64,000 nt of DNA from Aquarana catesbeiana (lineage: Eukaryota > Chordata > Amphibia > Anura > Ranidae). The notes beneath the pieces were generated by a model. That model did not search any database, was not told the origin of the DNA, and worked only from the letters and a program-made list of their open reading frames with translations. Shown here one piece after another: positions 44,693-55,277 of the stretch. Position numbers and translations under genes: made by a program. Within the stretch, counting starts at the first letter, position 1. The number at the start of each line of letters is the position of its first letter. Location: NCBI RefSeq assembly GCF_042186555.1, contig NC_133327.1, forward strand, positions 51,720,065 through 51,784,064, read 5' to 3'.

Positions 44693-44694
<2 letters not shown>

Positions 44695-44699
44695 TGATA

Positions 44700-46970
44700 C
44701 TGCAGCTAGCAAAATCAACTGCCTGCCTGTAGTATGAGAACACCACCAACCTTCTACAGGTAGCTTTAGCTGAACACTGTGAGGTGGACGCACCCCACTA
44801 ACTTGTAGGTTTAGCAGAACACTGTGAGCAGGACGCACTGCACTAACTGTAAATAGTCTAGCTGCCTGACTGTGGTACTAATAGGATCAAAAGAACACCA
44901 GCAATTGTCTTCAGGTAGCTGTATTTACTGTAACAAGACAAGCCTGCCTGTCAGTAAGAAGATAACAGAAACGGATCTAGCTGAACACTGTGAGCAGGAC
45001 GCACCCCACTAGCTTGTAGGTTTAGCTGAACACTGTGAGGTGGACGCACCCCACTAACTTGTAGGTTTAGCTGAACACTGTGAGCAGGACGCACCCCACT
45101 AACTTGTAGGTTTAGCAGAACACTGTGAGCAGGATGCACTGCACTAACTGTAAATAGTCTAGCTGTCTGACTGTGGTACTAATAGGATCAAAAGAACATC
45201 AGTAATTTTCTTTAAAATACTGTAACAAGACAAGCCTGCCTGTCAGTAAGAAGATAACAGGAACGGATCTAGCTGAACACTGTGAGAAGGACGCACCCCA
45301 CTAGCTTGTAGGTTTAGCTGAACACTGTGAGGTGGACGCACCCCACTAACTTGTAGGTTTAGCTGAACACTGTGAGCAGGACGCACCCCACTAACTTGTA
45401 GGTTTAGCAGAACACTGTGAGCAGGACGCACTGCACTAACTGTAAATAGTCTAGCTGCCTGACTGTGGTACTAATAGGATCAAAAGAACACCAGCAATTT
45501 TCTTTAAAATACTGTAACAAGACAAGCCTGCCTGTCAGTAAGAAGATAACAGGAACGGATCTAGCTGAACACTGTGAGCAGGACGCACCCCACTAGCTTG
45601 TAGGTTTAGCTGAACACTGTGAGGTGGACGCACCCCACTAACTTGTAGGTTTAGCTGAACACTGTGAGCAGGACGCACCCCACTAACTTGTAGTTTTAGC
45701 AGAACACTGTGAGCAGGACGCACTGCACTAACTGTAAATAGTCTAGCTGCCTGACTGTGGTACTAATAGGATCAAAAGAACACCAGCAATTTTCTTCAGG
45801 TAGCTGTATTTACTGTAACAAGACAAGCCTGCCTGTCAGTAAGAAGATAACAGGAACGGATCTAGCTGAACACTATGAGCAGGACGCACCCCACTAGCTT
45901 GTAGGTTTAGCTGAACACTGTGAGGTGGACGCACCCCACTAACTTGTAGGTTTAGCTGAACACTGTGAGCAGGACGCACCCCACTAACTTGTAGGTTTAG
46001 CAGAACACTGTGAGCAGGACGCACTGCACTAACTGTAAATAGTCTAGCTGCCTGATTGTGGTACTAATAGGATCAAAAGAACACCAGTAATTTTCTTTAA
46101 AATACTGTAACAAGACAAGCCTGCCTGTCAGTAAGAAGATAACAGAAATGGATCTAGCTGAACACTGTGAGCAGGACGCACCCCACTAGCTTGTAGGTTT
46201 AGCTGAACACTGTGAGGTGGACGCACCCCACTAACTTGTAGGTTTAGCTGAACACTGTGAGCAGGACGCACCCCACTAACTTGTAGGTTTAGCAGAACAC
46301 TGTGAGCAGGACGCACTGCACTAACTGTAAATAGTCTAGCTGCCTGACTGTGGTACTAATAGGATCAAAAGAACACCAGCAATTTTCTTCAGGTAGCTGT
46401 ATTTACTGTAACAAGACAAGCCTGCCTGTCAGTAAGAAGATAACAGAAACGGATCTAGCTGAACACTGTGAGCAGGATGCACCCCACTAGCTTGTAGGTT
46501 TAGCTGAACACTGTGAGGTGGACGCACCCCACTAACTTGTAGGTTTAGCTGAACACTGTGAGCAGGACGCACCCCACTTACTTGTAGGTTTAGCAGAACA
46601 CTGTGGGCAGGACGCACTGCACTAACTGTAAATAGTCTAGCTGCCTGACTGTGGTACTAATAGGATCAAAAGAACACCAGTAATTTTCTTTAAAATACTG
46701 TAACAAGACAAGCCTGCCTGTCAGTAAGAAGATAACAGATAGCTGAACACTGTGAGCAGGACGCACTGCACTAAATGTAAATAGTCTAGCTGCCTGACTG
46801 TGGTACTAATAGGATCAAAAGAACACCAGTAATTTTCTTCAAAATGCTGTAACAAGACAAGCCTGCCTGTCAGTAGGAATATAACAGGAACGGATCTAGC
46901 TGAACACTGTGAGCAGGACGCACTGCACTAAATGTAAATAGTCTAGAAGATAACAGGAATGGATCTAGCT
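44700..46970 (-). repeat. Higher-order tandem array in the hAT A 5' region
   Basis: Basic unit of 45 bp (CTGAACACTGTGAGCAGGAC then GCACCCCACTAACTTGTAGG and TTTAG). Four units plus a spacer with CTGACTGTGGTACTAATAGG form larger repeats. Equivalent points at 44951, 45243, 45535, 45836, 46128 and 46429 give spacings of 292, 292, 301, 292 and 301 bp. The 9-bp difference comes from a CTTCAGGTAGCTGTATTTA versus CTTTAAAATA spacer. Open minus-strand frames of 62 codons recur only because the array repeats. Confidence 0.9.
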
Positions 46971-46982
46971 AAACTGAATACA

Positions 46983-47006
46983 GTGTATATATATATATAT
47001 ATATAT
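46983..47006. repeat. Short TA microsatellite
   Basis: Twelve TA units between the array and the promoter of hAT A; an ATGCATATATATACAC tract follows at about 47019-47033. Confidence 0.85.
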
Positions 47007-47162
47007 GCAACACCTGTAATGCATATATATACACAATACACTTTAAGTGCAGCTAACTGACTGACTGTCCTGCCTAATCTAGCTAACTCAAATGAAATGA
47101 CACTGTCTCTCTCTCTCTCTAAGCACACCGGAACACACTGCACAGGGCCGCCGTGCAGGCGG

Positions 47163-47171
47163 CCTTATATA
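47163..47171 (-). promoter_or_regulatory. TATA box of hAT A
   Basis: On the minus strand CACACTATATAAGGCCGCC, about 300 bp inside the 5' terminus. The same sequence with few changes is at 53108-53116 (hAT B), 54906-54914 (hAT C) and 62559-62567 (hAT D). It is followed in each by GGCGGCCCTGTGTAGTGTG or a close variant, where transcription probably starts. Confidence 0.7.
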
Positions 47172-47197
47172 GTGTGGGGCGTGTACTAAATCCCCTG

Positions 47198-47310
47198 AGC
47201 CATAATTGGCCAAAGCCTCCTTGGCTTTGGCCAATTATGGCTCTCTGTTAAGGCGGCGCTGTGATTGGCCAAGCATGCGGGTCATAGTGCATGCTTGGCC
47301 AATCATCAGC
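47198..47310. promoter_or_regulatory. Paired TTGGCCAA / CCAAT motifs upstream of the hAT A TATA box
   Basis: ATAATTGGCCAAAGCC and GGCTTTGGCCAATTAT form one inverted pair; GTGATTGGCCAAGCATGC and GCATGCTTGGCCAATCA form a second. Each half contains an ATTGG/CCAAT core (NF-Y-like) inside TTGGCCAA (NF1-like). The arrangement recurs in hAT B, C and D. Protein binding is inferred from motif shape only. Confidence 0.5.
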
Positions 47311-47465
47311 AAGCAATGCACTGCGATGCCGCAGTGAATTATGGGCCGTGACGCGCCACACGAATTTGGCGCGAACGGCCCATATCGTTCGCAATTCGAC
47401 GAACGATCGAACAGCCGATGTTCGAGTCGAACATGGGTTCGACTCGAACACGAAGCTCATCCCTA

Positions 47466-47473
47466 ATGTTAAG
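47466..47473. repeat. 8-bp target duplication of hAT A, right copy
   Basis: ATGTTAAG, identical to 39808-39815. Confidence 0.85.
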
Positions 47474-48930
47474 TTTCTCGAGTCTAATTTTAATTCTATC
47501 CTCTGTTAACCATGGAGGTGCTTCCTGTGTTGTGTCATGAGGATAAACACTGCAGTTTTGGTTACTGAAGCCCCCTGATTCACTCGTGAAGACTGAGGAG
47601 AAGAATAAATTCAATACCTTCGCCATCTCCCCATCCTTTGTAACCAGATGTCCTTCCTCATTCTTTATGGGGACAATATGGTCTGTCCTCCCTTTTTTAC
47701 TGTTTACATACTTAAAGAATTTCTTGGGATTTTTTTTTGCTCTCCTCCGCTATGTGTCTTTCATGTTCTATCTTAGCCGTCCTAATTGCACCCTTACATT
47801 TCTTGTTGCATTCTTTATAAAGTCTGAATGCTGAGGATGATCCCTCAACCTTGCATTTTTTGAAGGCCTTCTCCTTTGCTTTTATATGCATTTTTACATT
47901 GGAGTTAAGCCATCCAGGATTTTTGTTCGCTCTTTTAAATTTATTACCCAATGGGATACATTGGCTAATGCCCTTATTTAATATGCTCTTAAAGCAAACC
48001 CATCTCTCCGTATTCTTTGTTCCTAATATTTTATCCCAATTTATGCCTTTTAGCAAGGTTTGTATTTTAGGGAAGTTGGGTCTTTTGAAATTCAGTGTCT
48101 TTGTGTTCCCTTTATGTTTCCTATTTGTGTGATTTATACTGAAACTAATTGACCTGTGATTGCTGTTACCTAAATTGCCCCGTATTTCCACATCCGTGAT
48201 CAGGTCTGTATTGTTGGTAATCAGTAGATCCAGTAATGTTTTATTTCTAGTTGGTGCGTCTACCATCTGACCCATAAAATTGTCCTGCAAGACATTAAGG
48301 AACTGGCGAGCCTTAAATGAATGTGCGGTTCCCTCCGCCCAGTCAATGTCTGGATAATTAAAATCCCCCATTATGATAACACTTCCCATCCTTGCTGCTA
48401 ATCCAGTTTGTGATAGGAGATCCGTCTCCACTTCCTCCCTCAGGTTAGGGGGCCTATAGTATACTCCCAGTATTATTTTCCCCTTAGCTTCATCCCTTTG
48501 GAGCTCTACCCATAAGGATTCCACCTCCTCTCTAGCTCCCTCAGTGATGTCATCTCTCACATTCGCTTGTACATTATTCTTGATATATAGGCATACCCCT
48601 CCCCCTTTTTTCCCCTCTCTATCCTTGCGGTATAGGGTATACCCTTGAATGGTTTGCCAGCCAATCATGAGAGCTGTTGAACCAGGTCTCTGAAATTCCC
48701 ACAAAATCCAAATCCTCCTTGTACAACAGTATCTCTAGTTCACCCATCTTGTCCGCCATGCTCCTGGCATTGGTGAACATGCCATATAGTTTATACCGGT
48801 CGCATATTGTCCTCGTATTGGGTGTTTCGGGATTGCAACTAGGACTTGCTACTATACTCACCTTGTGTTTTTGTGCTTTGGTTAACCTACCAGTAATGCC
48901 CCCAATACTACCCTCTGGAATATCTTCCAC
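47474..48930 (-). pseudogene. CR1 LINE ORF2, endonuclease part (5' half of the split frame)
   Basis: Continues the CR1 element on the other side of hAT A. Contains an apurinic-type endonuclease with TNARSMADKMGEL, DFVGISETWF, GGGVCLYIKNN, LGVYYRPPN and MGDFNYPDIDW, then the linker to reverse transcriptase ending VLNLFFSSVFTSES and LEKLNI next to the hAT insertion. Frame changes occur near 48670 (after the SETWF region) and in an A-run near 47735. The copy is inactive even without the hAT. The longest open piece is 47712-48704. Confidence 0.8.
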
Positions 48931-48972
48931 GCTGGCTATCTCTGTCTCTGGACCCTCCCCCCATCGCCTAGT

Positions 48973-49948
48973 TTAAAAACCTCTCTAACTTTTTGGCCAT
49001 CTTCATTCCCAGCAGATCTGCACCCTCCTCATTTAGGTGCAGTCCGTCCCTTCTATAGTACCGGTTACCGACTGAGAAGTCGGCCCTGACCTCCAGGAAC
49101 CCAAACCCCTCCTTGCTACACCAGCTCTACAGTCACTTGTTTACTTCCCTAATCTCCCTCTGCCTTTCTGGTGTGGCTCAATGTACCGGTAGTATTCCTG
49201 AGAATACTACCTTGGAGGTCCTTTTCCTCAATTTAGCTCCTAAGTCCCTAAAATCGTTCTTTAGGACACTCCATCTGCCTCTGACTTTGTCATTGGTGCC
49301 AACGTGCACCATGACAGCCGGGTCTTCCCCAGCCCCTCCCAGTAATCTGTCCACAAGATCCATGATGTGCCGAACACGAGCACCCGGTAGACAACATACT
49401 GTTCGGCGCTTCAGGTCTTGGTTACAGATTGCCCTCTCTGTCCTTCTAAGAATTGAGTCCCCTACCACCAGAATCTGTCTTTCCTTTCGCTTTGCTGCCC
49501 CTCCACTCTCACTGGAGGAGTTCTTCCCCTGGCAGCTAGGAGAGTCCCTCAGCTCCAGCAGTGCTGGTCCCTGACTGGTTTCAACAATGTCACTCAATGG
49601 AGCGTACTTATTGGGATGCTTCAGTCCTGGATCGGCCTCCCTGGCACTTCCCCCTCTACCCCTCCTGACTGTCACCCATCTACTCTTTGCTAGTGCCTGC
49701 ACCTCTTTGTCTCCACCCGCCTCTGTGCCGGCCCCTGCCAGCCCCTGCCGTGTACGTTCCTGGCTCTCCTTTAGTATGGAGGGACTTCTCAGTGCTGACA
49801 GTTGCTTCCCCAGATTCAGAACCTGGGCTTCCAGGGAAACAATGTGCTTACATTTTGCACAGCAGTATTCGCCCTCGATCGGATGATCAAGGAACGCATA
49901 CATGCAGCAAGATGTACAAAGAGTCGCCTCTCCACACCCTCCTGGCAT
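48973..49948 (-). pseudogene. CR1 LINE ORF1 with esterase-like domain
   Basis: ORF1 protein of the CR1 element, thought to act with RNA in the retrotransposition particle. The N-terminus is a cysteine-rich finger (CTSCCMYAFLDH, YCCAKCKHI), followed by a short coiled-coil-like stretch, a low-complexity linker and an SGNH esterase-like domain with VVGDSILRRTER (Ser), VMVHVGTND and, further on, DGLHLNEEG (Asp and His). The frame is open from 49948 to 49178. It then has a TGA after GILPVH and more stops before the DGLHLN block, so the last quarter is decayed. Confidence 0.75.
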
Positions 49949-50400
49949 CGTACCTATTAAATTTAGTGAGGATTTGGGGATTTAACCCTGTCCAAATTAC
50001 CTAACAGCTAGCTTCCTGGCACTAATACTAAAGACAATACACAGGTACACAACAAGACAATACCCAGGTACTCACAGACCTACGTGCAATCGCAGAACAG
50101 TCGCAGACCTACGTGCACTCGCAATACTCAAGTATACAGTACACAATACACAAGTACTAACGATCCACACACACTACTCAGAAAACACTCAGATACTCAC
50201 ACTACACATGTACTATGACCCCTGTTATAACCTCCTGTTTTAAACTCTGGTTTTTAACTCCCACTTATACCAGTTCCACTTACACAAAGTTCCACAGCCT
50301 CAGACTGAGCACGCTCAGAATGAGTCCTACACAGAGTTATATAGGCACCTGTGAGCAATTAACCACCCCCCTTAATTGATAGCCTGAAGGAACCAGAGAA
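49949..50400 (-). other. Probable CR1 5' untranslated region
   Basis: Upstream of the CR1 ORF1 start, with repeated short ACACAATACACAAGTAC-like blocks. The 5' end of the element is not sharply visible; 50400 is an estimate. Confidence 0.35.
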
Positions 50401-50629
50401 AAAAAAAAGCTATTTAAAAATACGAAAATACCATTTGATTCTCTTCACCTAGAAGTGCAACCCACGTACTGTAACAGACACACCAATGAAATATTTCGAA
50501 TAAAGTCTACTTAGGTGTTTCTCAATCAGGATGCTGCAGTACCCTGGGATGCTGACTGCCCCCTGGGCATGAGATTCAGTTTGCCCTGGATCAGAGTCAT
50601 GAGTTGCCATGATGCAGGAGGGGCAGCCA
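50401..50629. other. No feature recognised
   Basis: Short spacer between CR1 and the palindrome. Confidence 0.4.
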
Positions 50630-51500
50630 CAATGACAATAACAACCAATGAAGGAAAAATAACAAGGTGTCCCCAAATCTCCTGTAAGGGAGATATGGCC
50701 ATGTGGGGGGGTTGCGTGCCAGTCACAATAGTATACATAATCACAGTAAGCCTAAGAACAACAATATTTATTAATTCATAGGTAAAAATATATAGATACA
50801 ATTTAATATGATGTAAACTATGTTGCCAGGTTTGCTACACAACCAACAGAGCCAGAGTAGTGGTGGGATCACCGTGTTTCACCTAAAATTGGGTTTCTTC
50901 AGGATCCACTGCATGTTCACATACTATTAACTAATTATTAATACAAACAATATATTTTTTTTTTACATAGTGTAGCTGCAAAATTTTCATTACATATAAA
51001 CAAAAAAAGTAGATAAACAAAGTGTACTATAACATAAAAAAACAAGCACCCACAGGCAGGAGATGAAAAAAAATGTATCTCCTGCTTGTGGGTGCTAGTT
51101 TTTTGATGTTATAGTACACTTTGTTTATTTACTTTTTTGATCATATGTAATAAACATTTTGCTGATACACTATGTAAAGTAATATATTGTTTATATTACT
51201 CATTAGTTAATATTATGTGAACATCAAGTGGATCCTGAAGAAGCCCCATTTTGGGCGAAACGCATCAATATCGCCACTACCTCTGGCTCTGTTGGTTGTA
51301 TAACAAACCTGGCAACACTGTTTACATCATTTTAAATTGTATCTATATATTTGTACCTATGAATTATTAAATATTGTTATTTTTAAGCTTACTGTGATTT
51401 TGTATACTATTGTGACTGTCCCGCAAAAAATCCCCCACATTTCCGTATCTCTCTTACAGAAGATCTGGGGACACCCTGTTATTGTTCCAATTATTGTTTC
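50630..51500. mobile_element. Long palindromic (foldback) element
   Basis: About 870 bp in two inverted arms around a centre near 51072 (CACCCACAGGCAGGAGAT / ATCTCCTGCTTGTGGGTG). The outer parts also pair: GGTGTCCCCAAATCTCCTGT at about 50665 with its inverse at about 51460-51478. Translating the left arm on minus and the right arm on plus gives near-identical peptides starting MYLYI. Each arm contains CCTGAAGAA(G/A)CCC...GAAACGC. No transposase. The right edge meets hAT B directly at about 51500. Confidence 0.75.
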
Positions 51501-52415
51501 CCTGACTGCTTGCGTAGCCCCTCGAACGCTTACTGAGCACCGCTGGTTCAGAGGACAAATCTGCAGAAGAGGCCATAGAGGAAGAAGAAGAGGAGGGGTG
51601 GAGGAGAGAGCTGTGGCAGAATCACTACTAGCCTTTTGGAGGCAGAACAAGCTCCAACAATACTGAACAATGTCCTGCATCCTTCCCAGCTGCCAGCAGA
51701 GTTACCCAGTGCACAGTGAAGGAAGGGTAACGTCCCTGCCATACCTGCTGGACCATGAGTCAGCATTAATATGCACCTTACTGCTGACCGCCCTGTCCAA
51801 TGAGTCCAAAACATTGCCTTCCACATGCTGGTAGAGAGTCAGAATGGGCTTCCGTGAAAAGAAATGGCGTTTTGGAAACTGCCACTGAGGTACAGCACAT
51901 TCCACAAATCCACAAAAGGGGGCAGAGTCTATCAGCTGAAAAGGCAGCAGTTGCAGTGCTAGCAATTTGCCAAGCTAGCATTTAGACGCTGAGCACTTGG
52001 ATGGCTGGGACCGAATTTCTTTTTACGGTTCAGCAACTGGGGTAGTGGAATTTGCCTGCTAAAATCAGATGGTGGTGTACTGCTAGCAGATTGGCTGCAA
52101 GTACTTGGAACACCTATTGCTATAACTTCATTCCTCTCAGTGCAGGTTTTTGAGAGGACTGGAGGTATGGTAGGGTTGGAGATCCAAGATGAGGAAAGAG
52201 AAGTCTGCTTTTTCTTCATGTGGGTCTTTCAAGTGCTGTTGCCAACGGACTGCATGGCAGGTCGTCATATGTCTGGTCAAGCATGTGGTGCCCAAGCGAC
52301 TGCTGTCCTGGGCATGCTTGATCCGCTTCAGACATGCAAACAGCAACGGTGTGATCTGCTGCATATGTGTCGAAAAAGGCCCACACCAAGGAACTTTTAA
52401 AGTCAACAGATACTG
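51501..52415 (-). pseudogene. hAT B transposase fragment
   Basis: Corresponds to about residues 240-560 of the hAT A protein. It has FKSSLVWAFFDT (BED finger start), CLTRHMTTCHAVRW, LPQLLNRKKKFGPSHP, LLPFQLIDSAPFCGFVECAVPQW and HINADSWSS, in several frames. The segment before the BED finger is absent: the tandem array joins directly at the DFKSSLVW codon region near 52400. Confidence 0.7.
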
Positions 52416-52825
52416 TGTACACCACCTGAAAAGTAGTATAAACTGTACTATGGCTGCACTGTATTGTGTAACTGTGTACACCACCAGAAGTGTAGTAGAA
52501 ACTGTACACACTGTATTAGATACTGTGCACACCGCCTGCAATGTATTAGCAACTGTACTACGGCTGTACTGTATTGTGTACTGTGTACACCACCAGAAGT
52601 GTAGTAGAATCTGTACACACTGTATTAGATACTGTATACACCACCAGAAAAGTAGTATAAACTGTACTATGGCTGCACTGTATTGTGTACTGTGTACACC
52701 ACCAGAAGTGTAGTAGAAACTGTACACACTGTATTAGATACTGTGTACACCGCCTGAAGTGTATTAGAAACAGTATACCACAGAATGCACTGTAGATATA
52801 GGCTACACTGGATGCAGAGTATGTA

Positions 52826-52887
<62 letters not shown>

Positions 52888-52892
52888 CAAGA

Positions 52893-52940
<48 letters not shown>

Positions 52941-52952
52941 ATACTAGACTGA

Positions 52953-53012
<60 letters not shown>

Positions 53013-53025
53013 CACTGCCACTAAC
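52416..53025. repeat. hAT B tandem array and TA microsatellites
   Basis: 52416-52790 repeats a unit with TACTGTGTACACCACCAGAAGTGTAG and GTAGAAACTGTACACACTG, different from the 45-bp unit of hAT A. TA runs follow at 52826-52880, 52897-52938 and 52957-53007, separated by near-identical CTAGACTGACTG-type spacers. Confidence 0.85.
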
Positions 53026-53107
53026 TGAATAACCTGCCTGCTTAATCTAACTCAAGCTATCTCTCTGTCCACACCAACAACACTACACAGGGCCGCCGTG
53101 TAAGCTG

Positions 53108-53116
53108 CCTTATATA
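53108..53116 (-). promoter_or_regulatory. TATA box of hAT B
   Basis: Minus strand TATATAAGG in the same CCCCACACTATATAAGGC context as in the other hAT copies. Orphaned, because the coding region is truncated. Confidence 0.6.
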
Positions 53117-53388
53117 GTGTGGGGCGCGGACTTAGTCCCCCTGATCCATGATTGGCCAAAGGCTCTCTTAGCAGAGGGTGCTGGGATTGGCCAAAGCATG
53201 CAGGTCAGGAGCATGCTTTGGCTAATCATCATATAGCAATGCACTGCGATCTTGCAGTGCATTATGGGGCATTCCACGACACTCGAATTTGCTGCAAACG
53301 CCCCATAATGTTCGCTCTTCAGGGCACGGGCGAACACCCGATGTTCGAGTCGAACTTATGTTCAACCTGAACATCAAGCTCATCCCTA

Positions 53389-53517
53389 TTAAGGAGGTTT
53401 CCTCTCACGTCCTGTGTGACATGAAGTGTAGGGAAACCCAACCATTGGAACACAAACAGCAAAAAATTATTTGAAAGAGGTTTTAAATCTTTATTACTCT
53501 ATCCAAAACAAAACAGG

Positions 53518-53522
<5 letters not shown>
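53389..53522. other. Spacer between hAT B and a Tc1 remnant
   Basis: No feature recognised in this short stretch. Confidence 0.4.
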
Positions 53523-53569
<47 letters not shown>

Positions 53570-54602
53570 TGATCAGCATAAATGAGTACACCTACATCTA
53601 GTATGTTGTATAGGGATAAGCCGAACACCCCCCTTGTTCGGTTTGCACCAGAACATACCGAACAGGCAAAAACTTGGCAGAACACACGAACACCATTAAA
53701 ATCTATGGAACACGAACATGAAAAATCAAAAGTGCTCATTTTAAAGGCTTATATGCAAGTTATTGTCATAAAAAGTGTTTGGGGACCTGGGTCCTGCCCC
53801 ATGGGACATGTATCAATGCAAAAAATGTTCTTAAAAACTTTTTTCGGGAACAGTGATTGGGACAAGTCCTTTATTAAAAAAAAAATGTAGTGCAGGGTTC
53901 CTCTTAAAATCTATAAGGGCCTGGTATAGATTTGGGGGGGACCCCCCACGCAATTTTTTTAAAATCTTGGTTTGGGGTTCCCCTTAATATTCATACCAGA
54001 CCCAAAGGGCCTGGTAATGGACTGAGGGGGGGACCCATGCCCTTTTTTTCAATGAGTTTCATCTACATTGCCGAGGCCCGACAATTCATTACAGCCGCGA
54101 TCAGTTTTAAATAACAATTTTTCCTTTAGAAATGTAATGCTGTGGTAATGTTCTAAACATGGGAAAAATGTGCCACATTATAGGCATACTATAGACGCCC
54201 CCCAGGCACGATATTTAAAGGAATATTTCATTTTTATTGTTTCGCACTAAGCCGAAAAATGTCAGTTTTTTAAAAAAAATGTTTGCATTGATACATGTCC
54301 CCTGGGGCAGGACCCAGGTCCCCAAACACTTTTTATGACAATAACTTGCATATAAGCCTTTAAAATTACCACTTTTGATTTTTCATGTTAGTGTCACATA
54401 CTGTAGGCTTTCGAATTTGCCCCGAACACCGCATATTGTTCAGTGTTCGCAGAACATCCAAACAACCCAAGTTCAGCCCTTCAACTTATGCTCGGGCCGA
54501 ACCGTTCGCCCATCCCTAATTTTGTATGACCTCCATAATTTGTAAGGACAGCACCAAGTCTTCTAAGCATGGAATGAACAAGTTGGCGACATATTGCAAC
54601 AT
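53523..54602. repeat. Tc1/mariner remnant split by a hAT-related MITE, with TA run
   Basis: A TA run at 53523-53567 is followed by CAGTGATCAGCATAAATGAG and TACACCTACATCTAG, which resemble a Tc1/mariner terminus. After the MITE the sequence continues with TATGACCTCCATAATTTGTA and CTTCTAAGCATGGAATGAAC (54524-54590), a block I associate with the same Tc1 family. The remainder is missing; ATCT repeats follow. Family identity is from recall only. Confidence 0.4.
53611..54518. mobile_element. Non-autonomous hAT element (908 bp foldback)
   Basis: Starts TAGGGATAAGCCGAACACCC and ends TTCGCCCATCCCTA. It is flanked by ATGTTGTA (53603-53610) and ATTTTGTA (54519-54526), an 8-bp duplication with one mismatch. 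Inner arms of about 150 bp are inverted (AGTGTTTGGGGACCTGGGTC near 53778; GACCCAGGTCCCCAAACACT near 54311) and match the 3' arm of hAT A at about 39940-40030. It therefore looks built from two copies of the hAT 3' end. No coding capacity. Confidence 0.75.
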
Positions 54603-54905
54603 CTATCTATCTATCTTTTTTTTTATGTGCTTTTATGTAAACTAGGGATGAGCTTTATGTTGGGGTCGAACATGAGTTTGACTCGAACATCGGGTGTTCG
54701 CCCGTTCGTCGAAAAACTAACATTATGCCCCATAATGCACTGCGAGATCGCAGTGCATTGCTGTATGATGATTGGCCAAAGCATGCACCATGACCTGCAT
54801 GCTTTGGCCAATCCCAGCGTCCTTAGCTAAGAGAGCCATAATTGGCCAAAGGCAGGGTGCCTTTGGCACATTATGTCTCAGGGGGACTAAGTCCACGCCC
54901 CACAC

Positions 54906-54914
54906 TATATAAGG
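54906..54914 (+). promoter_or_regulatory. TATA box of hAT C
   Basis: TATATAAGG in CCCCACACTATATAAGGCTGCC, followed by CCGGCCCTGTGTAGTGTG. The coding region is 2.5 kb away because of the Tc1 insertion. Confidence 0.6.
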
Positions 54915-55220
54915 CTGCCTGCACGCCGGCCCTGTGTAGTGTGTTGTTGGTGTGGACGGAGAGAGAGAGAGTGTGATTTAGATTGAGCAGTTAGGTTATT
55001 CAGTTAGCTGCAGTGTATTAAATATATATATACAGTCAGTCTCGTATATATGTAGCTATATCTGACTGCAGGCCATTCCTAGTGTACTTTTTCTAATATA
55101 CTTCAGGCAGGCAGGTTATTCAGTTAGCTGCAGTGTATTTAATATATATATATAAACAGTCAGACTCTTCAGGCAGGCAGGTTATTTAGTGAGCTGCAGT
55201 GTATTAAATAATATATACAG

Positions 55221-55274
<54 letters not shown>

Positions 55275-55277
<3 letters not shown>

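Larger units (their letters stand above)
39816..47465 (-). mobile_element. Complete autonomous-type hAT transposon (hAT A)
   Basis: 7650 bp bounded by TAGGGATGAGC at 39816-39826 and its inverse GCTCATCCCTA at 47455-47465, with an identical 8-bp duplication on both sides, as hAT transposition produces. In transcription order (minus strand) it holds: the 5' end with paired TTGGCCAA motifs, a TATA box, a tandem array, a TA microsatellite, an uninterrupted BED/hAT transposase, about 130-bp subterminal repeats and a long 3' arm. The two arms differ apart from the first 11 bp. Perfect target duplication plus an open transposase suggest a recent insertion. It is larger than typical 2.5-5 kb hAT elements, mostly because of the array and the 3' arm. 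Confidence 0.9.
51501..53388 (-). mobile_element. Truncated hAT copy (hAT B)
   Basis: The 5' end is complete: GCTCATCCCTA at 53378-53388. Going in, it has the paired TTGGCCAA motifs, the TATA box (53108-53116), TA runs and a different tandem array, then transposase coding. The element breaks at about 51501 against the palindrome. Everything downstream of the CVGSCC-type serine-rich segment is missing, including the C-terminal half and 3' end. Confidence 0.75.

Noticed and set aside
42162..44697. Plus-strand open frames opposite the hAT transposase
   Set aside because: Mirror frames of a GC-rich coding region with low-complexity segments; no domains.
44700..46970. Regularly spaced repeats that could suggest a CRISPR array or an array of small genes
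   Set aside because: The units are contiguous with no unique spacers, the genome is eukaryotic, and the 62-codon frames repeat only because the DNA repeats.
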